From positions 1-12,441 of the forward strand of contig CALCPB010000205.1 in assembly GCA_937897665.1 (NCBI GenBank): DNA of 12,441 nt. Reading direction: 5' to 3'. Each line of letters starts with the position of its first letter. The first letter of the stretch is position 1. The position numbers and the translations under genes are program-made. Of the stretch, positions 1 through 11,446 are shown in pieces. The stretch comes from an uncultured Halomicronema sp. Lineage in GTDB: Bacteria; Cyanobacteriota; Cyanobacteriia; Phormidesmidales; Phormidesmidaceae. Under the pieces are notes generated by a model. The model was given only the letters and a program-made list of their open reading frames with translations. It was not told the DNA's origin and made no database searches.

Positions 1-161
1 GGTTGCTGGATGCCCGCTGCTTGAGAGACCTGTCGTGAAATGCTGGAGTTATGGCAGCTGAAATTGGGTAGTCGTTCTGTAAGAGAGTTCACTCAGGGAC
101 CGCGATCGCTTGCAGTCATACTTTGCTGTGACGAGTCTTCCTGCCATCGGATGAAGACCTC
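1..161. other. Region downstream of the atp operon, no gene supported
   Basis: This stretch lies beyond the atp terminator. I see no reading frame with a recognisable product: the plus-strand frame starting at 40 runs into the antisense of atpC, and the minus-strand frames are short. One GCGATCGC octamer lies at 102-109. It is probably intergenic, or the flank of a gene outside the window. Confidence 0.5.
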
Positions 162-162
162 T

Positions 163-203
163 AAAAACAAAACTGCGGTTTGGCAATTGCCAAACCGCAG
201 TTT
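163..203 (-). terminator. Intrinsic terminator of the atp operon
   Basis: Positions 170-203 form a perfect 34-bp palindrome centred on AATT, with arms containing ACTGCGGTTTGGC and GCCAAACCGCAGT. Read on the minus strand, the stem is followed by TG and then five T residues (163-167). It starts 22 nt past the atpC stop codon. On the plus strand no T-run follows, so it acts in the atp direction only. This is a textbook rho-independent terminator and marks the 3' end of the ATP synthase transcript. Confidence 0.93.
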
Positions 204-225
204 CAAAGGAGTTTTCAATTTGCCG

Positions 226-1173
226 TTAGCCGAGCGCTTCCGCACCACCGACGATTTCCAGAATTTCTTGAGTAATCGCTGCCTGACGAGCTTTGTTATA
301 GTCCAGCGTCAGGGACTTCACCAACTGACTGGCGTTATCGCTGGCGTTGCTCATTGCGGTCATGCGAGCGGCCAGTTCGCTAGCGGCAGATTCCTGTAGT
401 GCTCGCAAAATCTGGTTGCTGAAATAGAGCGGCAGTAGCGCGTCGAGAATCTGCACCGGATCTTGCTCAAACAGCATGTCCTTAGGTAACGTTCTATCCT
501 CTAGAGCAACCTTTTCACGGGACACATCGATGCGTCCGCTGCGGGTAATGAGCCGGAAGATCTCATCATCCGAGGCTTCTAATCCTTGCGGATCAAGCGG
601 CAACAGGGTTTGGATTACCGGACGAGAGCTGACCAGAGAAACAAATTTGGTGTAAACCAGTTCGACCCGATCAACGCTACCGGATAAAAATAGTGAGAGA
701 AGCTCATCTGCTACGCGAGAAGCTTCTTCTGCCGTCGGAATTTGCTCTAGCTCAGTGAACTTCGCATCAATGGGACAATCGCGACGGCTAAAGTACTGCG
801 TCGCCTTGCGACCCACCAACACAAAGGTGTAGTCAATGTTGCTATCGGTCAGCTCTTGGGCTCGCTTTTCGGCTCGGCGAATAATGTTGCCGTTGTAGCC
901 ACCGCATAACCCCCGATCGCCGGAGATCACCAACAGCGCCACCTTCTCCACCGGACGCTGCTGCAATAGGGGCAAATCAACGTCTTCAAATTTCAATCGA
1001 GTCTGCAAACCGTGCAGCACCTGAGCTAAACGGTCAGCAAAGGGCCGGGTCGAAATCACCTGCTCTTGAGCCCGGCGCACTTTTGCTGTGGCCACTAGGC
1101 GCATCGCTTCGGTAATTTTCCGAGTGTTTTTAACTGACTTGATGCGATCGCGAATTGTTTTGAGGTTAGCCAT
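226..1173 (-). CDS. atpC: ATP synthase F1 subunit gamma
   Basis: Gamma is the central rotor shaft that couples proton flow through Fo to catalysis in the alpha3beta3 head. The product is 315 aa. The N-terminal helix [20 protein letters not shown] and the DRGLCGGYN motif (residues 86-94) are typical, and the C-terminal helix ends in [14 protein letters not shown]. Residues about 190-230 hold the insertion found in cyanobacterial and chloroplast gamma. It lacks the paired cysteines of the chloroplast thiol switch; the only cysteines are C90 and C133. The frame extends upstream to 1215, but the family's conserved start is the ATG at 1173, so I trim 14 residues. The ribosome site before it is weak (AGAG-type). 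It is the last gene of the operon, 75 nt after atpA, and is also called atpG in other nomenclatures. Confidence 0.96.
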   Translation of the reverse strand: MANLKTIRDRIKSVKNTRKITEAMRLVATAKVRRAQEQVISTRPFADRLAQVLHGLQTRLKFEDVDLPLLQQRPVEKVALLVISGDRGLCGGYNGNIIRRAEKRAQELTDSNIDYTFVLVGRKATQYFSRRDCPIDAKFTELEQIPTAEEASRVADELLSLFLSGSVDRVELVYTKFVSLVSSRPVIQTLLPLDPQGLEASDDEIFRLITRSGRIDVSREKVALEDRTLPKDMLFEQDPVQILDALLPLYFSNQILRALQESAASELAARMTAMSNASDNASQLVKSLTLDYNKARQAAITQEILEIVGGAEALG

Positions 1174-1200
1174 ATTTTTTCTCTTTCTAACCGAAGACGC

Positions 1201-1233
1201 CTCAAGCGATCGCATTTATGGTGATCGCTTGAG
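1201..1233 (-). repeat. Inverted repeat in the atpA-atpC gap
   Basis: CTCAAGCGATC at 1201-1211 is matched exactly by GATCGCTTGAG at 1223-1233, giving an 11-bp stem with an 11-nt loop. The left arm overlaps a GCGATCGC octamer (1206-1213). No T-run follows on the minus strand, so it is not a standard terminator. Its place between two cistrons suggests an RNA processing or stability element, which is inference. Confidence 0.75.
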
Positions 1234-1248
1234 ACATACACCTTAGAC

Positions 1249-2805
<1,557 letters not shown>

Positions 2806-2836
2806 TCAAACCAACTGAAGGTAGTTGCCGGAAAAT

Positions 2837-3388
2837 CTAGCTAGCAGCACCAAGCTGCATACTCAAGCGTCGCAGCTGCCCTCGCAGACTGGCATCCACG
2901 ATTTGCGAACCGACTTTGATGACGACCCCCCCCAACAAATCCGGATCGAGATTGACTTCTAAATCAACTCGCTCTGCACTGGTCATCGCTTTCACCTTGT
3001 CGCGAATCTGCTCTTGTTGAGACTCCGACAGATCAATGGCCGCTGTGACCTCGGCTAGCACCGTCTTTCTGAGCTGGCGCAGCAACTCTTGATACCGCTT
3101 CAAGATAGTTGCCAGCACCCCAATGCGTCCCTTATCAACCAGCAACTTCAAAAAGCTAGCAAACAAAGGATTCAGATCGGCAGCCATCTGTTGCAGCACC
3201 GCCTTTTTGGCATCCTCAGCCATGAGGGGATTTTCCAAAAACTGCTGCAGCTCACTCGAGTCTGCCAATAGATCTAAAACGCCTTGGGCATCTTCGCCAA
3301 ATCGATCTTCAAGCTGCTGCTCTTGAGCTAGAGACATCAACGCCTGAGCATAGGGATCGGCGATTTCCAACGACATAGTCGAGCTCAT
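2837..3388 (-). CDS. atpD: ATP synthase F1 subunit delta
   Basis: Delta (OSCP family) caps F1 and ties it to the peripheral b/b' stalk. The 183-aa product is mostly helical at the N terminus. It carries the family's C-terminal signature at residues 149-174, with the core LLGGVVIKVGSQIVD. The ATG at 3388 is chosen over the one four codons later because GGAGG (minus strand, 3396-3400) lies 7 nt upstream of it. Only 2 nt separate it from the atpF stop, so translation of the two is probably coupled. It is also named atpH in other schemes, and must not be confused with bacterial atpD (beta). Confidence 0.96.
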   Translation of the reverse strand: MSSTMSLEIADPYAQALMSLAQEQQLEDRFGEDAQGVLDLLADSSELQQFLENPLMAEDAKKAVLQQMAADLNPLFASFLKLLVDKGRIGVLATILKRYQELLRQLRKTVLAEVTAAIDLSESQQEQIRDKVKAMTSAERVDLEVNLDPDLLGGVVIKVGSQIVDASLRGQLRRLSMQLGAAS

Positions 3389-3390
3389 AA

Positions 3391-3909
3391 TCAGTCCTCC
3401 AGCAACGCAATACTTTTATCGACTAGCGCCGCATGAATCTCGGGTGTCAAGCGCTCTGGTAGCTCCGCCTTGGCGCGGTCAAGGGCGAGATCAGCAATCC
3501 GCTGTCTCAGCTCACGCATGACCCGCTCTTGCTGAAAAGAAACGTCTTGATCGGCGGCGGCCCTCATGCGCTCAATATCAGCCTGGGCCTGAGCTTTGAT
3601 TTCCTCACTCACCTTCGAGGCGTTCTGCTTGGCCGTTTCCACAATCTTTTTAGCGTCGGATTGCGCCTGCGCCAAATTCTGATTCTGCTCTTCTAGTGCT
3701 TGCTTCGCCTCGCGTTGACGACGCTCAGCATCTTTAATCGCTTCTTCAATAGTGGCCCGGCGTTCAGACAACGTTTTACCTAGAAACTTGCTGCCAAAAT
3801 AAAACAGCACGCCCCAAATGATCGCTAAGTTGATCAGGTTGGTTTCCAGAATATCCAAATTCAATCCGAAGCCACCTTCTTCGGTTGCTAGCAGCCAAAG
3901 ACTTATCAT
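3391..3909 (-). CDS. atpF: ATP synthase Fo subunit b
   Basis: Subunit b is one of the two different peripheral stalk chains. The 172-aa product has a short N-terminal segment, one membrane helix at about residues 24-43 (core [14 protein letters not shown]), and then a long charged, alanine- and glutamine-rich coiled coil to the end. AGGA (3919-3922, minus strand) lies 9 nt before the ATG. It sits directly between atpG (b') and atpD, and its 3' end contains the atpD ribosome-binding site. Confidence 0.96.
   Translation of the reverse strand: MISLWLLATEEGGFGLNLDILETNLINLAIIWGVLFYFGSKFLGKTLSERRATIEEAIKDAERRQREAKQALEEQNQNLAQAQSDAKKIVETAKQNASKVSEEIKAQAQADIERMRAAADQDVSFQQERVMRELRQRIADLALDRAKAELPERLTPEIHAALVDKSIALLED
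3396..3400 (-). promoter_or_regulatory. Ribosome-binding site of atpD
   Basis: The minus strand reads GGAGG here, 7 nt before the ATG at 3388 and inside the last codons of atpF. It decides the atpD start and points to translational coupling. Confidence 0.8.
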
Positions 3910-3949
3910 GGCAGTTTTTCCTAACGGTCAATGCAGTGTAAATTTAGAT

Positions 3950-3963
3950 GCCCCATCGGGGGC
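3950..3963 (-). repeat. Small GC-rich hairpin in the atpG-atpF gap
   Basis: GCCCC (3950-3954) pairs with GGGGC (3959-3963) around a 4-nt loop, 7 nt past the atpG stop. The stem is short but entirely G:C, and no T-run follows. It may mark an mRNA processing or stability point; the role is inferred. Confidence 0.5.
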
Positions 3964-3970
3964 GAATAAG

Positions 3971-4435
3971 CTAAGCAAAGCTCAGCAACTTATCCAACAT
4001 TTGTCGGGTCAGCGCTTCGACTTGACCTTCCAAAGTTTGAAAAGCAGACTCTTTCTGAGTCTCAATTTCCGATTGCACCTGCTCTTTCTGAGCCTGTACT
4101 TCTTGTTGAGCGGCAGCCAACTCTTGACTCGCCACCTGCTCGGCCTCAGCTTGCGCCTCAGCAATAATTTGTTGAGCCTGTTTGCGTGACGCGGCTAAAT
4201 CTTGCTCATACTGCTTAGCCAGCTTTTCCGCTTGAACCAGTTGCTCCTTAGCACCCGTCAAATTGGAGCGTACATAACCGTCACGCTCATCGATCGCTTG
4301 GCCCAGCGGCTTATAAAAAAGCGCATTCAGCACGGCGGCCAACACCAAGAACTGAACCGCCATCAAAGGCAGCGTAGCGTTGATATCAAAGAGACCACCG
4401 GCCTCTTCAACCGCTAAAAACAACGTCCCACTCAT
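3971..4435 (-). CDS. atpG: ATP synthase Fo subunit b' (b-prime)
   Basis: b' is the second, diverged stalk subunit that photosynthetic bacteria and chloroplasts use with b as a heterodimer. From the ATG at 4435 the product is 154 aa. It has a short N-terminal leader, the family motif [17 protein letters not shown] (13-29) leading into a membrane helix at about 22-41, then [14 protein letters not shown] and a long Gln/Ala/Glu-rich coiled coil. The open frame continues upstream to a TTG at 4480. I prefer 4435 because it is an ATG, has GAGGG 10 nt upstream (4446-4450), and gives the usual family length. The next gene, atpF, starts 61 nt further on. Confidence 0.93.
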   Translation of the reverse strand: MSGTLFLAVEEAGGLFDINATLPLMAVQFLVLAAVLNALFYKPLGQAIDERDGYVRSNLTGAKEQLVQAEKLAKQYEQDLAASRKQAQQIIAEAQAEAEQVASQELAAAQQEVQAQKEQVQSEIETQKESAFQTLEGQVEALTRQMLDKLLSFA

Positions 4436-4492
4436 GTCTGCTAAACCCTCTATCTCAATCCAGGGATGTTCGAACGTCAATCACCCGAAAAT

Positions 4493-4530
4493 CCTCGATT
4501 GAGAAACCCAGTGGATGTTCTCAATCGAGG
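4493..4530 (-). repeat. 13-bp inverted repeat just after atpH
   Basis: CCTCGATTGAGAA (4493-4505) and TTCTCAATCGAGG (4518-4530) are exact reverse complements with a 12-nt loop. On the minus strand the stem begins 10 nt after the atpH stop and is followed by ATTTTCGGG, so it has only a four-T tail. It could act as a leaky attenuator or a 3' stability hairpin, keeping c-subunit mRNA more abundant than the downstream cistrons. Confidence 0.8.
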
Positions 4531-4540
4531 CAATTCAGGG

Positions 4541-4816
<276 letters not shown>

Positions 4817-4927
4817 TTACAACTACAGAAATGAGTTCGCCGTTCGACTTACTCTTAAATGATGGCCTCAAGGACCGCCTCGTTGATGTCGTGCCGCATA
4901 GAGCCTCGCACCAACCTAGGTATCATC

Positions 4928-4949
4928 TGGGTAGCCTGTAAACTACCCA
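4928..4949 (-). repeat. Hairpin overlapping the atpI stop codon
   Basis: TGGGTAG (4928-4934) pairs exactly with CTACCCA (4943-4949), an 8-nt loop. The right arm contains the atpI stop codon. The remaining gap to atpH (4787-4927) shows no reading frame or stronger structure. Confidence 0.45.
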
Positions 4950-5686
4950 TGCTCTTCCTCACCGTGCCCTTCCATCGCTTCTCCGATGTAGACGGCGGCC
5001 AGAGTGGCAAAAATCAACGCCTGAATGGCACTGGTAAACAGACCCAAAACCATGACCGGCAAGGGCACGAATAAGGGCACCAGCAACACCAGAACGGCTA
5101 CCACTAGCTCATCCGCCAAGATGTTTCCGAAAAGACGGAAGCTCAGGGACAGGGGCTTGGTGAAATCTTCCATAATATTGATCGGCAAAAGAATGGGCGT
5201 CGGCTCGATGTAGCGAGCAAAATACCCCAATCCTCGACGACTAAAACCGGCGTAAAAGTAGGCTAGAGACGTTAGCAATGCCAGAGCAACGGTCGTATTG
5301 ATGTCATTGGTAGGGGCAGCAAGCTCACTGCCTGGAATATGAATCAATTTCCAGGGCACTAAAGCGCCTGACCAGTTAGAGACAAAAATGAACAAGAACA
5401 GCGTGCCAACAAAGGGCACCCAAGGGCGATATTCCTTTTCCCCGATTTGTCCCTTAGCTAAGTCTCGAATATATTCCAGCGCATATTCCATAAAGTTCTG
5501 GAGACCAGAGGGAATGCGCTCCACCTTCCGAGTGGCCAGTACCGAAAAGAGAACTAACAGGCCAATCACAAACCACGAAGTCATAAAGACTTGTCCGTGC
5601 ACTTTGAGGCCCGCAATTTCCCAATAAAAATGCTGACCGACTTCCAACTTGGCCAACAACATCAAACTCGACATAGAATCAATCAT
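4943..5686 (-). CDS. atpI: ATP synthase Fo subunit a
   Basis: Subunit a provides the two proton half-channels next to the c-ring. The 247-aa product has about five membrane segments (roughly 32-51, 90-111, 130-148, 190-212 and 215-238). It contains the NDINTT stretch (128-132 region) and [17 protein letters not shown], where R184 is the essential arginine facing the c-ring carboxylate. The C terminus ends in a short acidic/histidine tail (GHGEEEHG). The ATG at 5686 is used; an ATG at codon 5 is an alternative, since no strong Shine-Dalgarno distinguishes them. It lies 82 nt after atp1. It is called atpB in the general bacterial scheme. Confidence 0.97.
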   Translation of the reverse strand: MIDSMSSLMLLAKLEVGQHFYWEIAGLKVHGQVFMTSWFVIGLLVLFSVLATRKVERIPSGLQNFMEYALEYIRDLAKGQIGEKEYRPWVPFVGTLFLFIFVSNWSGALVPWKLIHIPGSELAAPTNDINTTVALALLTSLAYFYAGFSRRGLGYFARYIEPTPILLPINIMEDFTKPLSLSFRLFGNILADELVVAVLVLLVPLFVPLPVMVLGLFTSAIQALIFATLAAVYIGEAMEGHGEEEHG

Positions 5687-5701
5687 CTCTAGCTAATTTT
5701 A

Positions 5702-5719
5702 AGGTTTGCACAAAAACCT
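5702..5719 (-). repeat. Small hairpin before atpI
   Basis: AGGTTT (5702-5707) pairs with AAACCT (5714-5719) around a 6-nt loop, in the atp1-atpI gap and about 15 nt before the atpI ATG. It is A/T-rich and short, so it is weak evidence for a leader structure limiting ribosome access. Confidence 0.3.
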
Positions 5720-5768
5720 ACCGAAAAATCAGTGCTACACTCGCATAACGCAAGAGGCGCAGGTCGCT

Positions 5769-6194
5769 TCAGCTCTCATGAGGAATAGCAGCCCAAATTG
5801 TGTAGCCAATTAATGCTGCCTTGTAAGTCAAAAAACCCAGGAATACAGGCATGATTTCAAGCTGATTCCATTGACTAGCCACCAGTATTAAAGCAGCGAC
5901 TAAAGCTAGCCTTCCACTCGAAACTCCAGTGCCCCGTCCAATTCTTTCGACGTTTTTCGACAACATCCTCAAGTAAACCACACCCGTGCACGCCCCAATC
6001 AGATAATTCAGGGCAGTGTGCAATGAGTAGACAAAACCGGTGCTAACAAAGATCACCGCTGAGAAAACCAACGTCGTTTTCAGCAATTGTCTCTGCAGAC
6101 GGTAGAAATCTTCCATCGAGTCAGCATCGGATGCTGCTGGAAGCATTTGATTTTCCGTCGCGTTTGACAGATCAGAACTTGAGGGAGTCTGCAC
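5769..6194 (-). CDS. atp1: ATP synthase protein I (Atp1/UncI-like)
   Basis: This is the small membrane protein at the head of cyanobacterial atp operons, related to UncI, which is thought to help assemble the c-ring. As drawn it has 141 aa, with a polar Ser/Asp-rich N terminus and then four hydrophobic segments (about 40-57, 61-77, 95-108 and 113-135). The [15 protein letters not shown] and [21 protein letters not shown] stretches resemble the family. The start is uncertain. The longest frame begins with GTG at 6194, preceded by a possible GGATAGG. ATG at 6146 or 6116 would still keep all four membrane segments. It is first in the operon, so the atp promoter should lie just upstream. Confidence 0.85.
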   Translation of the reverse strand: MQTPSSSDLSNATENQMLPAASDADSMEDFYRLQRQLLKTTLVFSAVIFVSTGFVYSLHTALNYLIGACTGVVYLRMLSKNVERIGRGTGVSSGRLALVAALILVASQWNQLEIMPVFLGFLTYKAALIGYTIWAAIPHES

Positions 6195-6266
6195 GCGGCC
6201 TATCCGATCAATTAAGCATGATTGCCTGGGTTCAGCCCTTGCGAGTCAATGCCCAAGCCACCGCAG

Positions 6267-6272
6267 ATCATA
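6267..6272 (-). promoter_or_regulatory. Candidate -10 box upstream of atp1
   Basis: The minus strand reads TATGAT here, about 70 nt before the GTG of atp1. No good TTGACA-like hexamer lies 16-18 nt upstream of it, so the assignment is weak. The gap 6195-6417 otherwise shows A/T-rich patches and no convincing gene. Confidence 0.2.
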
Positions 6273-6417
6273 TCACGGTAACAATCTTTAATTTTTGCGA
6301 GATCGTGGTTCGTCGGAAAAATGTATGGGATTTAGCTGAAAGGCTTTTCTGAGGTCTTTTTTTGCTGCTCTCTATCGATATTGACACTGCTGTGAGGCTG
6401 CTCATAATTTTAATAGA

Positions 6418-6858
6418 TTATGAACCAAGGTCGGCAAATCGGTTGTTCGGCCAGGCGATAGCAGCACCTAAAACGATCGCTAATGCCTTGACGGTGACGC
6501 TCGCGTCCACCCAGCCACTGACGATCAGCGATGCACTGTCTCCGGGTATTTTCCAGGCAACGGCCCATACAGCAGGCGTCATCTGCTGAACGAATGAGGG
6601 GAGCGCCCCGGTGGATTGAGGCGACGGGGCGGACGGCTCTCTGGCTGAGGTGTGCCGTAATCGCTGGGCGACTGATTTTCCCAATGCAGCGATCGCCTGC
6701 GAGATCGCTGCATTGGGAGCACGATCCGGAAAGGTGAGACGGCTCAACCAGCCTGCCTCTACGTCCGACAAGATAGGGAGCACTCGCCAGCAATACTTCC
6801 TTACGTTTAGAGAAACTGCCGCAGCGAACGTTACAGAGCTTTCCAACTTTCTAATCAT
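6418..6858 (-). CDS. Hypothetical protein, uncertain reading frame
   Basis: This 146-codon frame starts with ATG at 6858 and ends with TAA. I do not recognise the product. The predicted protein has a basic N terminus (MIRKLESS), a hydrophobic patch at 9-17, and an Ala-rich segment at 48-60. A Ser/Pro-rich linker spans 70-88, and a hydrophobic stretch at about 121-136 (core ALAIVLGAAIAW) could be one membrane helix. Composition is protein-like, with one Cys and regular Trp, which is the main argument for it. Against it, the Ala-rich part is encoded by a perfect 16-bp inverted repeat (6679-6718), and no family motif is visible. A weak TAGGG lies about 10 nt before the ATG. It points away from apcE, so it would share the 255-nt region 6859-7113 as a divergent promoter. 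If it is not a gene, 6195-7113 is a 919-nt intergenic region. Confidence 0.4.
   Translation of the reverse strand: MIRKLESSVTFAAAVSLNVRKYCWRVLPILSDVEAGWLSRLTFPDRAPNAAISQAIAALGKSVAQRLRHTSAREPSAPSPQSTGALPSFVQQMTPAVWAVAWKIPGDSASLIVSGWVDASVTVKALAIVLGAAIAWPNNRFADLGS
6679..6718. repeat. 16-bp perfect inverted repeat with HIP1 octamer
   Basis: The left arm TCCCAATGCAGCGATC (6679-6694) and right arm GATCGCTGCATTGGGA (6703-6718) are exact reverse complements. They are separated by the 8-nt loop GCCTGCGA. The left arm and loop contain GCGATCGC (6689-6696). No T-run lies on either side. It may be a mobile palindromic repeat, a protein-binding palindrome or an RNA hairpin; sequence alone does not decide. 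Confidence 0.85.
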
Positions 6859-6966
6859 CAGTACTCATCCCTAGTAGGAAGCCCCTAGGCAACAAGGCTG
6901 AGGTACTTACACAGTAATAAACAATGACCTGTTTCTATGCCAAATCGTTCTAATCTGAAGTCTAGG

Positions 6967-6986
6967 TTAGGCGTCTGTATTAGGCG
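6967..6986. repeat. Tandem TTAGGCG boxes upstream of apcE
   Basis: TTAGGCG occurs at 6967-6973 and again at 6980-6986, a 13-bp period, about 130 nt before the apcE start. A related AGGCGTCTG occurs at 6969-6977 and 7058-7066. Spaced direct repeats near a light-regulated gene could bind a response regulator. They do not match the HLR1 (RpaB) or NtcA consensus that I know. Confidence 0.35.
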
Positions 6987-6992
6987 GTTTAA

Positions 6993-7020
6993 TTAGACTG
7001 TATTTTTGGATTACTAAATA
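6993..7020 (+). promoter_or_regulatory. Candidate apcE promoter
   Basis: TTAGAC (6993-6998) and TAAATA (7015-7020) are spaced by 16 nt in an A/T-rich stretch about 95 nt before the apcE ATG. Both hexamers are imperfect. A small hairpin GATGAG/CTCATC (7035-7052) would fall in the leader. Confidence 0.22.
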
Positions 7021-7107
7021 CGTCACGTCGAAATGATGAGGCTGTGCTCATCGCTGAAGGCGTCTGACAAAAGCTGTTTTTGAAGATTGTGAGTAGGGAG
7101 CCGTTGA

Positions 7108-9841
<2,734 letters not shown>

Positions 9842-9859
9842 TGGCTGGATCAAACTCTT

Positions 9860-9897
9860 TTGATAGGCTGCATGACTCTGTGACAGCAGCCTATCAA
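9860..9897 (+). repeat. 12-bp inverted repeat downstream of apcE
   Basis: TTGATAGGCTGC (9860-9871) and GCAGCCTATCAA (9886-9897) are exact reverse complements with a 14-nt loop, 41 nt after the apcE stop. It lacks a T-run, so it looks more like a stability or processing hairpin than an intrinsic terminator. Confidence 0.75.
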
Positions 9898-9968
9898 GTG
9901 GTGCAAGCTTAATTCACGCCCCTGCCACCATGGTTGGCCTTTGGGATGCCTCGGTGACTCAGTGAGTT

Positions 9969-10025
9969 ATGGGATGTTCCCATCGAGTCGGCTAGGGATT
10001 GAGTTGTAGCGGTGCGAGCGCACCG
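9969..10025 (+). repeat. Two short hairpins in the apcE-apcA gap
   Basis: ATGGGA/TCCCAT (9969-9974 and 9978-9983, 3-nt loop) and CGGTGC/GCACCG (10010-10015 and 10020-10025, GAGC loop) are both perfect 6-bp stems. Individually they could be chance; they matter as part of the row of structures in this gap. Confidence 0.4.
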
Positions 10026-10041
10026 TAGTAGCTGCGTTTAA

Positions 10042-10070
10042 ATCTTTTGCCCTAGGCAGCGGCAAAAGAT
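10042..10070 (+). repeat. 10-bp inverted repeat in the apcE-apcA gap
   Basis: ATCTTTTGCC (10042-10051) pairs exactly with GGCAAAAGAT (10061-10070) around the 9-nt loop CTAGGCAGC. No T-run follows on either strand. It is a good RNA hairpin candidate about 300 nt before apcA. Confidence 0.65.
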
Positions 10071-10122
10071 GAGTGGAACTATTACAAATTGTTTCAGGCT
10101 GCCTAAGAAGGCGAGTGTGATA

Positions 10123-10139
10123 CCGGACAATAATTCCGG
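10123..10139 (+). repeat. Short hairpin in the apcE-apcA gap
   Basis: CCGGA (10123-10127) pairs with TCCGG (10135-10139) around an A/T-rich 7-nt loop. It is short and is listed as part of the series. Confidence 0.3.
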
Positions 10140-10267
10140 AAGGTGCCTGTGTCTCAAGGTTTTAGGGAATGGCACTGAAGGGTACAGAGCTTCACAATTT
10201 AGCGGAGCGATGCGATCAATCAGTGTTCTAAAGCATTTAGTCACTTAGGCTTTAACTAGGATCAGCA

Positions 10268-10298
10268 GTGGCCGGTTGAGCCACCGCCCTCAGGGGCG
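10268..10298 (+). repeat. Adjacent hairpins upstream of apcA
   Basis: GTGGC/GCCAC (10268-10272 and 10280-10284) is followed with no spacer by CGCCC/GGGCG (10285-10289 and 10294-10298, loop TCAG). The two stems could stack. They lie about 75 nt before the apcA start, possibly in its leader or promoter. Confidence 0.4.
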
Positions 10299-10358
10299 AT
10301 CGCTGACTTTCTAGATTCAGTGAATACCAGTTGCTAATAATATCTGGTTACTTTTTTC

Positions 10359-10363
10359 GGAGG
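10359..10363 (+). promoter_or_regulatory. Ribosome-binding site of apcA
   Basis: GGAGG lies 10 nt before the apcA ATG, preceded by a T6 run. It is the strongest Shine-Dalgarno of the apc cluster, in keeping with the high expression expected of allophycocyanin. Confidence 0.85.
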
Positions 10364-10373
10364 AATCCACCCA

Positions 10374-10859
10374 ATGAGCATTGTCACGAAATCTATCGTG
10401 AACGCTGATGCTGAGGCCCGTTACCTCAGCCCTGGCGAATTAGACCGAATCAAAACCTTTGTGACTTCTGGCGAGCGTCGCCTGCGGATCGCTCAGGTTT
10501 TAACTGAGTCTCGCGAGCGTATCGTCAAGCAAGCTGGCGACCAGCTGTTTCAAAAGCGTCCTGATGTTGTTTCCCCCGGTGGAAACGCTTACGGCGAAGA
10601 AATGACGGCTACCTGTCTGCGCGACATGGACTACTATCTGCGTCTCATCACCTACGGTGTGGTGGCGGGCGACGTGACCCCAATCGAAGAGATTGGTCTG
10701 GTTGGCGTCAAGGAAATGTACAACTCCTTGGGCACTTCCATTCCTGCGGTTGCCGAGTCTGTTCGCTGCATGAAGGCAGTGGCCGCTGGTCTGCTGTCTA
10801 GCGAAGATGCTGGTGAAGCCTCTGCTTACTTTGACTATGTCGTCGGAGCCATGCAGTAA
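10374..10859 (+). CDS. apcA: Allophycocyanin alpha subunit
   Basis: ApcA pairs with ApcB to form the allophycocyanin trimers of the phycobilisome core cylinders. It is 161 aa, the standard length, and begins [20 protein letters not shown]. The globin-like phycobiliprotein fold is recognisable throughout. The phycocyanobilin is carried by C81 in [14 protein letters not shown], with D84-type and R83-type contacts of the family conserved. The C terminus [11 protein letters not shown] is typical. The ATG is fixed by GGAGG 10 nt upstream. It is separated from apcE by 554 nt and from apcB by 60 nt, so apcA and apcB are almost certainly co-transcribed. Confidence 0.98.
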   Translation: MSIVTKSIVNADAEARYLSPGELDRIKTFVTSGERRLRIAQVLTESRERIVKQAGDQLFQKRPDVVSPGGNAYGEEMTATCLRDMDYYLRLITYGVVAGDVTPIEEIGLVGVKEMYNSLGTSIPAVAESVRCMKAVAAGLLSSEDAGEASAYFDYVVGAMQ

Positions 10860-10919
10860 TCCTGCTGGATCTAACGCACGTTTTTAACTCAAGTAAGGAC
10901 ATTTTAAGGAAACAAACCC

Positions 10920-11405
10920 ATGCAAGACGCAATTACTGCCGTCATTAACGCTTCTGACGTTCAAGGTAAGTACCTTGACGGCTCCTCTTTAGATAAGCTC
11001 AAAGCTTACTTCCAAACCGGTGAACTGCGCGTTCGTGCCGCCACCGCTATCAGCGCCAATGCAGCTGAAATCGTGAAGGAAGCCGTAGCCAAGTCGCTGC
11101 TTTATTCCGATATCACTCGCCCCGGCGGCAACATGTACACCACTCGTCGCTATGCTGCTTGCATTCGCGACTTGGATTACTACCTGCGTTATTCGACCTA
11201 CGCCATGCTGGCGGGCGATCCTTCCATCTTGGATGAGCGCGTTCTCAACGGTCTCAAAGAGACTTACAACTCTCTAGGTGTGCCTGTGGGTGCAACCGTT
11301 AACGCCATTCAAGCCATGAAAGAAGTCACCGCTACCTTAGTGGGTGCTGATGCTGGTAAAGAAATGGGCGTTTACTTTGACTACATCTGCTCTGGTCTGA
11401 GCTAG
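10920..11405 (+). CDS. apcB: Allophycocyanin beta subunit
   Basis: ApcB is the partner of ApcA in core trimers. It is 161 aa, starts [20 protein letters not shown] and ends [10 protein letters not shown]. The bilin attaches to C81 in [17 protein letters not shown]71 in PGGNMYTT is the asparagine that is N-methylated in phycobiliprotein beta chains by CpcM. AAGGA (10906-10910) lies 9 nt before the ATG. The gap to apcC is 257 nt and contains the structured element at 11447-11536. That may help set the much lower ApcC dose relative to ApcA/ApcB. Confidence 0.98.
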   Translation: MQDAITAVINASDVQGKYLDGSSLDKLKAYFQTGELRVRAATAISANAAEIVKEAVAKSLLYSDITRPGGNMYTTRRYAACIRDLDYYLRYSTYAMLAGDPSILDERVLNGLKETYNSLGVPVGATVNAIQAMKEVTATLVGADAGKEMGVYFDYICSGLS

Positions 11406-11446
11406 GCGTTAGTCTGAGTCACGTTTTCCATCATCGATAAGATGCG

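Noticed and set aside
40..399. 119-codon plus-strand frame at the left edge
   Set aside because: It crosses the atp terminator palindrome and then runs antisense through atpC; the product has no recognisable features.
1174..1215. Upstream extension of atpC by 14 residues
   Set aside because: The gamma family starts at MANLKxIRDRI; the extension is encoded by the hairpin-containing gap.
4441..4480. Upstream extension of atpG (b') to a TTG
   Set aside because: The ATG at 4435 has a GAGGG site at good distance and gives normal length; the extra 15 residues look like leader DNA.
6131..6352. 73-codon plus-strand frame ending just before a T-run
   Set aside because: It overlaps the atp1 coding region and no stable stem precedes the T-run, so neither the gene nor a terminator is supported.
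6410..6793. 127-codon minus-strand frame in the atp-apc boundary
   Set aside because: Very rich in Arg and Cys, typical of a shadow frame, and it overlaps the more protein-like frame at 6418-6858.
10038..10244. 68-codon minus-strand frame in the apcE-apcA gap
   Set aside because: No motif or sensible composition, and the interval is better explained by RNA hairpins.
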